Shown: one piece after another, positions 56,890-64,000 of the stretch
How positions within the stretch are numbered: position 1 is the stretch's first letter
How the letters are laid out: each line of letters begins with the position of its first letter
Assembly (NCBI GenBank): GCA_020744225.1
Contig: JAGMWG010000007.1
Span: forward strand, 62,001-126,000
Direction: 5' to 3'
DNA: 64,000 bases
Source: Paraphoma chrysanthemicola
Taxonomy: Eukaryota; Ascomycota; Dothideomycetes; Pleosporales; Phaeosphaeriaceae
Made by a program: the position numbers and the translations under genes
The notes under the pieces: model-generated
The model's database searches: none
Seen by the model: only the letters and a program-made list of their open reading frames with translations
Told to the model about the DNA's origin: nothing

Positions 56890-57803
56890 TCACTTGGGCT
56901 CAGCCTGGAATTTGAGAGACTCGCCCTGCAAGCTGAAAAGGCCGTGGGTGTCAAGATACTCACGGCTAACCATGGTTGTGCTGCTAGCCATATGCTCTTG
57001 ACCCGGCTTGTTGCATTGATAGCGGATCTCGACTAATCAGGTGAGTGGCTCACGCGATGGTGATAGACGTATCAGAGAGCAACGGGCAGTGACGAAGCCG
57101 TTCTGAATGTCGTTGAGCCAATTCGCATCATCGTGGTTGATGAGATCTTGAAGGCCTTCCATGTAGTCAATCTCGAACGTGCAATCAATCATCCAGTCTT
57201 TGATGTGAGGAAAGTCGTTATCGTACATGGATTGTGGGTAGAGTTCCTGCGCCAGCTTGTGGGACACGAATTCGAAGCGGAAGTCCTGCCGTGACGCTCG
57301 CATTTGCAAGAGTGGTAGAATGTCGAATTCCGTGCCGTGCTTGTCATCCTTGCCATGGTACCAGGCAATTTGCAAGAGCTTGGGTACATACCGGAGGCTA
57401 GCTTGAGTTGGGAAGTAGGACTGCATGTAGCGCGGTAGATCGTACATGCGAATGCGAGCTTGTGCACGCACCAGCCAAAGTGGACGGTAATCAGCGCGAA
57501 CTTGGCGGCAGGTCTGCATCAGGGCTATGAAGTTACGGGCGCTAAATGTGGCCGGCACGGGCGCGGTGGGGAAGGGGTCTTTGCGGAACGACAGCAACGG
57601 ATGGCAGTCGTCGTCAACAAGCGCGCACCAATAGACTCCTCTCTCCTGAACGAAGTCATAGATGCGGTTGCGGATCTCTGGAGAAGTGTTAGCCGGGCAC
57701 CAATTGACGTAACGTCCGAGAACATACTTGCGGGGAGCTCAAGAAGGCGACAGCGGCCACTGTTGACAGTTCCTGGCACGTCAGATTTGTGCGTTTGCAG
57801 CAT
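56890..57803 (-). CDS. F-box-like protein, tandem paralogue 3
   Basis: Exon 1 is 57728-57803 and the intron is 57678-57727 (donor GTATGT), giving RCRLLELPAKIRNRIYDFVQ. The frame then carries FIALMQTCRQVRADYRPLWL, YVPKLLQIAWYHGKDD and INHDDANWLNDIQNG. It meets a TGA at 57037, but family sequence resumes in another frame (EIRYQCNKPGQEH, then THGLFSLQG) up to a TGA at 56890. A second intron is therefore likely: 57033-57083 (51 nt, weak donor GTTGCT) would give 270 aa. Removing only the 21 nt at 57033-57053 would give 280 aa and the paralogue spacing. If neither is spliced, the protein is a 238-aa truncation. Confidence 0.65.
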
Positions 57804-58463
57804 TTTCTGGCGGCCTTGATCATCGCTGGCTACTGCGCTGGAAAAATTCGTCTCGCCCCGCGGTCGTTTGGCCCTACTGCAACTGTTCGATGTGAGCGAA
57901 TTTGTCTAAATGAATCAAGACGCTGAATGCTTACGTGACAGGAGGTATCTTGGAGGATGGCAATTGGTGGTCGGGTGGGAGCTGAAGCAACGAGAGTGAG
58001 GTGTATGAGACGGAGTGAGATACGTGGATTATTTGGTTTATTGTGTGAGGTGATGACACGGCAGCGACATCCTTGTCCTCTGCTCCATCCCAAAGGATTG
58101 AGATGGCCGTTGCATTCTCACGTGACTGGGAAGCACCCTCTCCAAATCGTGTTGGTAAGTAGATACAGCGAGAGCGTGAGTATCAGAGTTAAATGAGTAG
58201 ATTCGGAAGCTATTTCCACTCGTGTTCGGATTGGGTGGCCGTCCGTCCTGTTCGGGGTGAAGGCAACGTGTGGCGGTGCTTAGCAAACGGATCGAACAAT
58301 ATCGCGTCGCCGAGGTGGAAGCTGCTCAGTCTTCACGAAACATCCATTCAGATTCTAAGGTCCTCGTTGCCGCCACTGACACAGCATCTGCCACTCCCGA
58401 CTCAAGCGCATCTCCTCCGATACAGCAGCTGCACCCTCACCTGTGACCCGTCGGAGAACTTGC
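57804..58463. promoter_or_regulatory. Divergent promoter region
   Basis: The 660 bases lie between paralogue 3 (minus) and the SAP-like gene (plus). A frame at 57830-58093 on the minus strand lacks a splice that would join it to paralogue 3 in phase, so it is not called. Confidence 0.45.
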
Positions 58464-59325
58464 ATGGACTACTACCAGTGCGCCATCGACGAATTGCACA
58501 GCGAGATTAGGCGACGCGGCCGGAAGCCCACCGACTCTCCAGACCGACTGAGCGAGGTGTTATTCGAGGATGACGAGCGCAGAGGCGCGGATGCCACGAC
58601 AGTCCGGACCGAAGGGCTGGGAATATACGTGCCGAGAGAGGTCAACTTGTCGCGCACCGCTGAGTTTGGACAGACGATTCCCGCAAACCTGCTAGTGAAC
58701 GAAAGTATGGTGCTTTGATCGTTGCTACTGGCATATGCTGATGTGTTCAGGGATCGTATACTGGACGATGAATACCTTCTTCACTACCTTGCAGCTGTTC
58801 TTCGCTTCTGGGAGGTCTTGCACGATTGACGGCAGCCAGCTACCAGACGGCATCTTAGGTCTCGATCCAGAGCTGCGCTTTCGCTTGACCGAGTGTACTT
58901 ACGAGGAAGAAGGATGCATAACGAAAAGTCTCCGGCCCGACAAGTTCGCGCGCTCTTTCAAGGGAATCGAGATCAGGGAGGTGGTGGTTGCGCAGCGGAC
59001 TAGTGTTGCCACAAAAATGAGTACCACTCGAAGGGATGGCCAAGAGAGCCGACTCAGCGCATCCGTGATAGCCCGAGATCTCCACACAGTGGTCGGCCTG
59101 AGGCTGGAAGGAATGAAGGAGATTGCGTATGTTTGGGTTAGGTCGAGAAATGTCGTCTCCCAGAACAACAGAGTATGGGGCGACGTTAGGATTGCTGGAC
59201 TTCGGAACGATGTAGCACCACCAGTTCTGGCATTTCCATTGCACACGCTCAAGCCTGGTGGCCGGATTCGAGTTGTTACTACCACGGGCCTTACGGTCGG
59301 CGGTATTCGGCATCGTGCCGGATGA
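58464..59325 (+). CDS. Hypothetical protein with SAP-like N-terminus (2 exons)
   Basis: Exons are 58464-58704 and 58751-59325, giving 271 aa; the intron has donor GTATGG and acceptor TTCAG. The N-terminus MDYYQCAIDELHSEIRRRG, followed by PDRLSEVLFEDDERR, resembles a SAP-type helix-loop-helix as found in F-box-like proteins of this group. The second exon reads RSFKGIEIREVVVAQ and YVWVRSRNVVSQNNRVWGD. A rival frame at the start of exon 2 reads ILDDEYLLHYLAAVLRFWEV and then stops; it looks protein-like but cannot be joined in phase, so a frameshift is possible. The C-terminal part is duplicated at 60240-60375. Confidence 0.5.
59127..59262 (+). repeat. Duplicated segment, copy A (end of the SAP-like gene)
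   Basis: This stretch matches 60240-60375 over about 135 bases at roughly three-quarters identity by eye. In both copies the plus-strand frame keeps VWVRSRNxVS and DVRxAGLRxD. Confidence 0.75.
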
Positions 59326-59912
59326 CGTGTTCCCATCGAAGGTCATGTGTAGGATCCTGAGAATTGTAGACACTGTAGTATGCCAAGATATCGTTACCAT
59401 CTTACATCAGCATACCGCAGCATTAATGTTCACTGACGACCCGGCTATTTCGCCTACACAGGCAGAGCCAGGTTGTCTCTCTTGTAATTGTCAGTCAGTC
59501 TTGAAATTACATTCTATCTAGCCTTTCTTGTCATCGACACCTCGGTCTGTCGAGGCTGATTAGTAGTACTGTGGGGGCAAGAAGTAGGATGGGGGGGAAA
59601 AGTCTTGTGGTCCTGCTGGAAATTATCGAATCTTGTGTAAGATCAGCACGCTAAGTTAGTACGCTCGGAGTGGGGCGGATGCTGCGACGTGACTCGTGAA
59701 ACAACCAGAAAGCTTGACTCAATCAAGACGCTTTGAAATCGAAGGGTCCAGCGGCCGTGATTATTTATTCTTATTCTTAAGGCGTCGTCTTCCATGTTCC
59801 AAGTAGCAGAGCCCGCTACTTCCCCATTTCAAGCACCCCTCTCAACAGTAAGTCGGGAGGCTCGATATCCAGCATCAAACTTATCCTTGTAGAGAAATTA
59901 CTCGCGATCACG
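59326..59912. promoter_or_regulatory. Promoter region of EthD gene 1
   Basis: The 587 bases include a GC-rich element at 59666-59682 that recurs upstream of EthD gene 2. No other gene was recognised. Confidence 0.45.
59666..59682 (+). promoter_or_regulatory. Shared GC-rich element, EthD gene 1
   Basis: CGGAGTGGGGCGGATGC lies 231 bases before the ATG of EthD gene 1. A near copy, CCGAGCGGGGCGGATGC, lies 275 bases before EthD gene 2. Conservation in otherwise diverged flanks suggests a regulatory site. Confidence 0.5.
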
Positions 59913-60227
59913 ATGGCCAACGTAACAGTGATTGTAACATACCCTCGCAAAGACGGCGCAACGTTCAACAAGGAGTACTACCTGTCGACGCACATGGAGC
60001 TTTGCCAAAAGTACTGGAAGAATCATGGGCTCAAGTCGTGGAGCGTGGCTGAGCTCGCAGAGGGGCCACACAGCATCGCGTCCATCATAACCTTCGAAAA
60101 CTACGAGGCCTTTGGCGCCGCCATGGCTGATCCCAACACAAAACTCATCCAGGACGACGTGCCCAACTTCAGTAGCGAGCCATCTAGCCTCTGGCACGGA
60201 GCTGTTCTCGGCCAAGGTACAGCCTAG
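59913..60227 (+). CDS. EthD-domain protein, copy 1
   Basis: This is a single exon of 104 aa. The whole chain is one EthD-type dimeric alpha/beta barrel: VTVIVTYPRKDGATFNKEYY, LSTHMELCQKYWKNHGLKSW, SIASIITFENYEAFGAAMAD and a C-terminal VPNFSSEPSSLWHGAVLG. EthD proteins are small and often sit in ether- or aromatic-degradation or natural-product gene sets; catalysis is rarely shown. It is about 55-60% identical by eye to copy 2, 760 bases downstream. Confidence 0.9.
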   Translation: MANVTVIVTYPRKDGATFNKEYYLSTHMELCQKYWKNHGLKSWSVAELAEGPHSIASIITFENYEAFGAAMADPNTKLIQDDVPNFSSEPSSLWHGAVLGQGTA

Positions 60228-60239
60228 ATCGAAGCGCAT

Positions 60240-60375
60240 TTGATGTTTGGGTCAGATCGAGAAATCCCGTCTCCTCGAGCAATAAAGACTGGGATGACGT
60301 GAGGGTTGCTGGACTTCGCAGCGATATACCTCTGCATTTCTGGCAGTCCCATTGCAAACCATGAAGCCTGGTAGC
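60240..60375 (+). repeat. Duplicated segment, copy B (relic of the SAP-like gene)
   Basis: It matches 59127-59262 and starts 13 bases after the stop of EthD copy 1. It has no start codon and soon meets a stop, so it is a truncated relic left by a tandem duplication. Confidence 0.7.
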
Positions 60376-60695
60376 TATCAGTACCGAGCAGCTGTTAGAT
60401 AGGTAATTAATCCGAAGAGGCAGCTGTAACTTTCATGTGTTGTATGCAGAAATGTACTAGGCCTGATTCCCATTTCTGTTCTAACGTCAGCACACAATAG
60501 GCTCTCCATACCACAATTCGACTTCTTTTGAGCGCGATCGCATACGACCCATTTCATTATTATGAGGTCGCGTAAAACATTGGGTCGTACACCTCCATGC
60601 AATCGAGAAGCATCAACAACTTTAATTATCTAGGAGATACGAGGTCCTCTAGAAGTTGTTGCCGAAGCTCACGTAGGCTAAGCACGCTCGATCAT

Positions 60696-60712
60696 CCGAG
60701 CGGGGCGGATGC
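60696..60712 (+). promoter_or_regulatory. Shared GC-rich element, EthD gene 2
   Basis: CCGAGCGGGGCGGATGC is the counterpart of the element at 59666-59682, with 15 of 17 bases the same. Confidence 0.5.
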
Positions 60713-60835
60713 GCCACTAACCGGGCGTATATCGCCTGAAACCACCCCTTGGCCGAGATGCTCGACTAGTCTCCGACGACTGCGGATGGAAGGATTTGGC
60801 AGTGGGGTAAGCACAAGCATGCTGATAATGGCCGG

Positions 60836-60841
60836 TATAAA
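60836..60841 (+). promoter_or_regulatory. TATA box before EthD gene 2
   Basis: TATAAA lies 151 bases upstream of the ATG at 60987. The distance allows a 5' UTR of about 100 bases. Confidence 0.4.
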
Positions 60842-60986
60842 GGTCGTCACCGTTCTCGAGAGGCAGCGGCCGAAACACTGATTTCACTCGCCATCTCACT
60901 TAACCACTTCTAAAGTAAGTCAGCAGTCTCAGATTTCGAAATCAAACTCATTCCCTCGTAAGAAATCATACAAAAACACTTTCGCA

Positions 60987-61304
60987 ATGTCCGGCGCTCA
61001 GGTTGTTGTCGCATACCCTCGTAAGGATGGCTCGACGTTCGACAAGCAATACTACCTGTCGACACACATGCCTCTCGTCGCAAAGCACTGGAAGAAGCAC
61101 GGCCTCAAGTCCTACACCGTGACTGAGCTCAACGCGGATGGGCCATACAGCTACTCGGTCGTGATGGACTTTGAGAGCCTCGAGGGTTTCGGAGCTGCGG
61201 CCGCTGATCCCAACACCAAGGAGGTCATGGGCGATGTCGCCAACTTCAGCAGCGAGCAACCAGTCCTACTGCATGGGGGCGTCATTGGCCGGGAATCTGT
61301 TTAG
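60987..61304 (+). CDS. EthD-domain protein, copy 2
   Basis: This is a single exon of 105 aa with the same layout as copy 1: AQVVVAYPRKDGSTFDKQYY, LSTHMPLVAKHWKKHGLKSY, YSVVMDFESLEGFGAAAADP and VANFSSEQPVLLHGGVIG. One codon more than copy 1 follows the central Glu-Leu. Both copies keep the conserved STHM segment. It precedes a 4CL-like AMP ligase on the same strand, and joint use in one catabolic or biosynthetic route is possible but unproven. Confidence 0.9.
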   Translation: MSGAQVVVAYPRKDGSTFDKQYYLSTHMPLVAKHWKKHGLKSYTVTELNADGPYSYSVVMDFESLEGFGAAAADPNTKEVMGDVANFSSEQPVLLHGGVIGRESV

Positions 61305-61564
61305 AGTCAAGCCTTGTAGATGGTTGGAGTGTCGGTGGATACGTCTAAGCGGGGTAATTTTGGAGGGGTAGCTTCCGAGGCAACTTCTCGGGAACAACCG
61401 ACGATTACTGAAGGATTGGTTGACACTACTCAATTGACTCGGCTATACAATTGCTTGTGTATCCAGTGCTGGCATGATGTACTCCTCTTTTCACATTCCG
61501 TCGCACATCGCACCAGATCTTAGTACCGCCCCGAGACCTTTCCGGAGCCGCATCATCTAGCATT

Positions 61565-63428
61565 ATGCCGTTCCTGGCCAAAGAGCACATTGACATTCCC
61601 AATAGTGACTTGCTTTCATGGATGTTTGATGAGCAAAAGTACGACCAGGATGCGCCTGTAGGTACGTCTGGAAGTGAAAGCGATTGCAGCTAATGTCGAC
61701 AGATTTATATAGATGCCGCAACCCCAGAACGAACCATTTCGTCGCGCCAAGCACGCGGTATCACGAGAAAGCTATGTGCAGGTTTCAAATCAATAGGCCT
61801 GAAGAGCGGCGACTGCGTCTGTATGCTCTCATTCAATGATGTATGCTCTGACAGACACTTCCCTAACACCAACGGCTCTCAGTTGAACCAATGTCGTTAA
61901 CACTAAGTCGTACAGATTTATTACTCGATGGCATTCGTCGGGATTTTGTCGTTTGGTGGAGTCTTCGCTGGTGCCAATCCGTCGCACACGCCTTACGAGC
62001 TCGCCCATGCCTTTAAGACCGCTGACGTCAAGGCATTGATTGTCGAGCCGGAGCTACTACCAAATGCACTCAAAGCCGCAAAACAGGTCGGTATCCCTCG
62101 CTCCCACATCTTTGTCTTTGATCACCAGACGCCCGTCACTACACGTTGGCATGAAAGTGAAGTATGGGGTGAAGGCTTAGGCGGCGAGGACCGGTGGGGT
62201 AGATGCCGGAGCTGGAGGTATCTAATGAACCACGGTGAGAGTGATTGGGAACGATGGAACGACGAAAAGCGAAGCAAAAGCACGGTTGCCGCACGACTGT
62301 TTAGCAGCGGAACAACGGGACTACCGAAAGCGGTGGAGATCACGCACCACAACTTTGTTTCGCAGCATACAATGGTTGTAGAGTGGAAGCCGAGAGACTA
62401 TGATGTTGGTGACCGAGTTCCGCTGTATACCCCATACTAATATTCTCTAGATCACTCCATTACTGTGCACTCCAATGTTCCACGTTGCCTGTGTGCCACG
62501 AGCACATACCAGCCCTCTCCGGAGTGGCTTGAGGACGCACGTCATGCGACGTTTCGAGCTCGAGCCCTGGCTACGAAATATTGAGCGCTTCCAAATCACG
62601 GAAGCAAACATGGTGCCTCCGATGGTCATCCAAGTCATCAATTCTCCATTGACGAAGAAGTATTCCATGGCGTCGGTACGCAATGCCTGGGCCGGTGCGG
62701 CACCACTTGCGGCTGAGCCTCAAGCACGCTTCCAGGCACTCCTGCGACCTGGTGCGCCCTTCAACCAGGTCTGGGGCATGAGTGAAACTAGCTGTATTGC
62801 AACAATGGTGCACTATCCCGAACAGGACCCCACTGGCTCAGTTGGACGTTTCCTGCCGAATCACGACTCAAAACTGGTGGACGATGAAGGCCGAGACATT
62901 ACGGATTACGACGTGGCTGGTGAGCTCTGCGTGCGCGGGCCCTGCATCGTCAAGGGGTATTTCAACAATCCCGAAGCAAATCGACAATCCTGGGACGACG
63001 ACGGCTACTTTCACACTGGCGATATGGCAGTATGTAAGCGAGAGAATGGACTATGGTACATTGTCGACCGCAAGAAAGAGCTGATCAAGGTTCGTGGATT
63101 TCAAGTAGCGCCGGCAGAGTTGGAAGGCGTGCTACTGTCGCATCCTGAGATCAACGACGTGGGTGTAATTGGAATTTCGGCGGGCGGAGCGAATGCAAGC
63201 GCAAGCGAGCAAGGCTCGGAGCTTCCACGGGCGTACCTCGTCGTGAAAGCTGGGAGTTCGCTGAACGAAGCCGACATCCAAGCATACATGAAAGAGAGAC
63301 TGGCGGGATACAAACAACTTGCTGGAGGCGTAAGATTCGTAGACACGATCCCCAAGAACGCATCCGGCAAGATCTTGAGAAAAGACTTGAGGGAGATTGC
63401 GAAACGAGAGCTGAGCGCTAGATTATAG
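61565..63428 (+). CDS. 4-coumarate-CoA ligase-like AMP-dependent synthetase (4 exons)
   Basis: Exons are 61565-61657, 61703-61840, 61916-62404 and 62451-63428, giving 565 aa. Adenylation motifs are complete: RLFSSGTTGLPKAVEITHHN (phosphate loop), QVWGMSETSC, GYFHTGDMAV, IVDRKKELIKVRGFQVAPAE and PKNASGKILRKDLR with the catalytic Lys. The enzyme activates a carboxylic acid as the adenylate and then forms the CoA thioester; the acid is unknown. The C-terminus ends Ala-Arg-Leu, a type-1 peroxisomal signal, so it probably acts in peroxisomes. The third intron (62405-62450) has a weak donor GTTGGT, chosen by phase and because it gives DYDITPLLCTPMFHVA. Tail-to-tail with the hydrolase gene, 22 bases apart. 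Confidence 0.92.
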
Positions 63429-63450
63429 ACCATGCATCTCGAATCTGGTG

Positions 63451-64000
63451 CTACCACTTCATGGGTGCCAGAAAATCAAGGACTAGCTTATTGAACTTTT
63501 CTGGCTCCTCCCAGTAGCACCAGTGTCCGCCCCATTCCACAGTCACGCCCTTCGCGTACCCAAATCTCCTTCCTCCGTTCACCAGATCGACAACCTTCAA
63601 CGGTCCTGCGGCGGGGAAGCAGCCACTCCGACTGCTAGCTATGACGAGAACTTCCGTCTTACTTCCCGTTCCAGGACCAAAGTGCTGCACAATCGCATCC
63701 CGCCAGTCGAGCGCGGTGTGGTCGGCCATGAGCTTGCCGTACCACCTCCCATCGCCCTTCATTGCTTCCGCAAGGAAGAATGCTTCGTCGTCTTTCCAGC
63801 GCTCTGAGTCCTCTGTTGGATCGCCGGACTGGGGATGTGAGCGGTAGCCGAGACATGCAGAAATAGTTCCTAGGTGAGCTGATTTGGGATCATTCTCGAG
63901 CGTATGCTGAACATTGGCTAGAGCTTCTGGACTATTGCAGCCTCGATTGCCGTACTCAGGGCCCCAGTCTGAAGTGTAATTTTGGAGCGGCGCTTGGTCG
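63451..64000 (-). CDS. Alpha/beta hydrolase, C-terminal part (5' partial)
   Basis: On the minus strand the frame is open from the right window edge (first whole codon ends at 63999) to the TAG at 63451, so 182 residues are visible. There is a lid-like region (SDWGPEYGNRGCNSPEAL), then ADHTALDWRDAIVQHFG, TEVLVIASSRSGCFPAAGPL and VEWGGHWCYWEEPEKFNKLV, where the His is the expected catalytic base, and a final LDFLAPMKW. The nucleophile elbow lies outside the window. It converges on the AMP ligase gene. Esterase, epoxide hydrolase and thioesterase are all possible. Confidence 0.8.
   Translation of the reverse strand, partial: DQAPLQNYTSDWGPEYGNRGCNSPEALANVQHTLENDPKSAHLGTISACLGYRSHPQSGDPTEDSERWKDDEAFFLAEAMKGDGRWYGKLMADHTALDWRDAIVQHFGPGTGSKTEVLVIASSRSGCFPAAGPLKVVDLVNGGRRFGYAKGVTVEWGGHWCYWEEPEKFNKLVLDFLAPMKW

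Larger units (their letters stand above)
60228..60986. promoter_or_regulatory. Region between the EthD copies
   Basis: The 759 bases contain a relic of the SAP-like gene (60240-60375), a shared GC-rich element and a TATA box for EthD copy 2. No intact gene is present. Confidence 0.5.

Noticed and set aside
57830..58093. Possible first exon for F-box-like paralogue 3
   Set aside because: The only good donor (CACGTAAGC) is phase 0, while the acceptor before the next exon needs another phase.
58855..59400. Minus-strand frames opposite the SAP-like gene
   Set aside because: The duplicated segment at 60240 preserves the plus-strand protein frame, which favours the plus strand as coding.
1..64000. 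Alternative genetic code with TAG as a sense codon
   Set aside because: Several well-supported genes end in TAG, for example at 5187, 17570, 29054 and 63451.
1..64000. CRISPR arrays, bacterial operons, tRNA, rRNA or intact transposons
   Set aside because: The DNA is fungal nuclear sequence; no direct-repeat arrays, transposase or reverse-transcriptase motifs, long terminal repeats or tRNA box pairs were seen by eye. A profile search could still find diverged RNAs.

Overview
The window is nuclear DNA of a filamentous ascomycete (Pezizomycotina; the family mix suggests Dothideomycetes, but I cannot prove the class). Genes are split by short spliceosomal introns, mostly 42-124 nt, with GTAAGT-like donors and CTAAC/CTGAC-like branch sites. 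Families restricted to, or typical of, filamentous fungi are present: HET, DUF3176, DUF4336, DUF7703, tetraspan proteins of unknown role, F-box-like proteins with a CRQ-type motif, and a family-1 cellulose-binding module. Exon boundaries were worked out by hand from splice signals, reading phase and family consensus; no transcript data were available.

Layout. 1-8775: a 5'-cut HET gene tail-to-tail with a four-TM membrane protein, a secreted cysteine-rich protein, an isochorismatase-family hydrolase with a signal-like N-terminus, and a DUF3176 membrane protein; this part is accessory in character. 8776-11892 has no convincing gene. 11893-24355: a cytochrome P450, an aldonolactone-oxidase-like flavoprotein, a DUF4336 protein, an AAAP amino-acid transporter, an MFS transporter and a DUF7703 membrane protein, which could be a loose metabolic neighbourhood. 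24356-27873 again has no convincing gene. 27874-30383: an F-box-like protein and a GH114 polygalactosaminidase with a CBM1. 32573-52752 is a housekeeping block: mitochondrial PPR protein, Lys-Pro-rich protein, germinal-centre-type Ste20 kinase, RRN3, a kinase/GGCT-like/ankyrin/zinc-finger fusion, a short charged protein, a membrane RING-H2 ligase and cyclophilin H. 53709-57803 is a tandem array of three F-box-like paralogues, the middle one a frameshifted pseudogene. 58464-64000 holds a SAP-like hypothetical gene, two tandem EthD-domain genes, a peroxisomal 4CL-like AMP ligase and the 3' part of an alpha/beta hydrolase.

Points worth most attention: (i) two otherwise open reading frames, the Ste20-type kinase and the 48.3-49.0 kb gene, each carry one internal in-frame TAG, which could be A-to-I stop-loss editing sites, cryptic splice acceptors, nonsense alleles or sequence errors; (ii) a 1,515-residue protein fusing a kinase to a gamma-glutamylcyclotransferase-like domain, ankyrin repeats and a DnaJ-type zinc finger; (iii) an F-box-like tandem array caught during decay; (iv) a duplicated EthD unit with a shared promoter element and a relic of the neighbouring gene; (v) two 8-nt micro-exons and a probable GC-AG intron.
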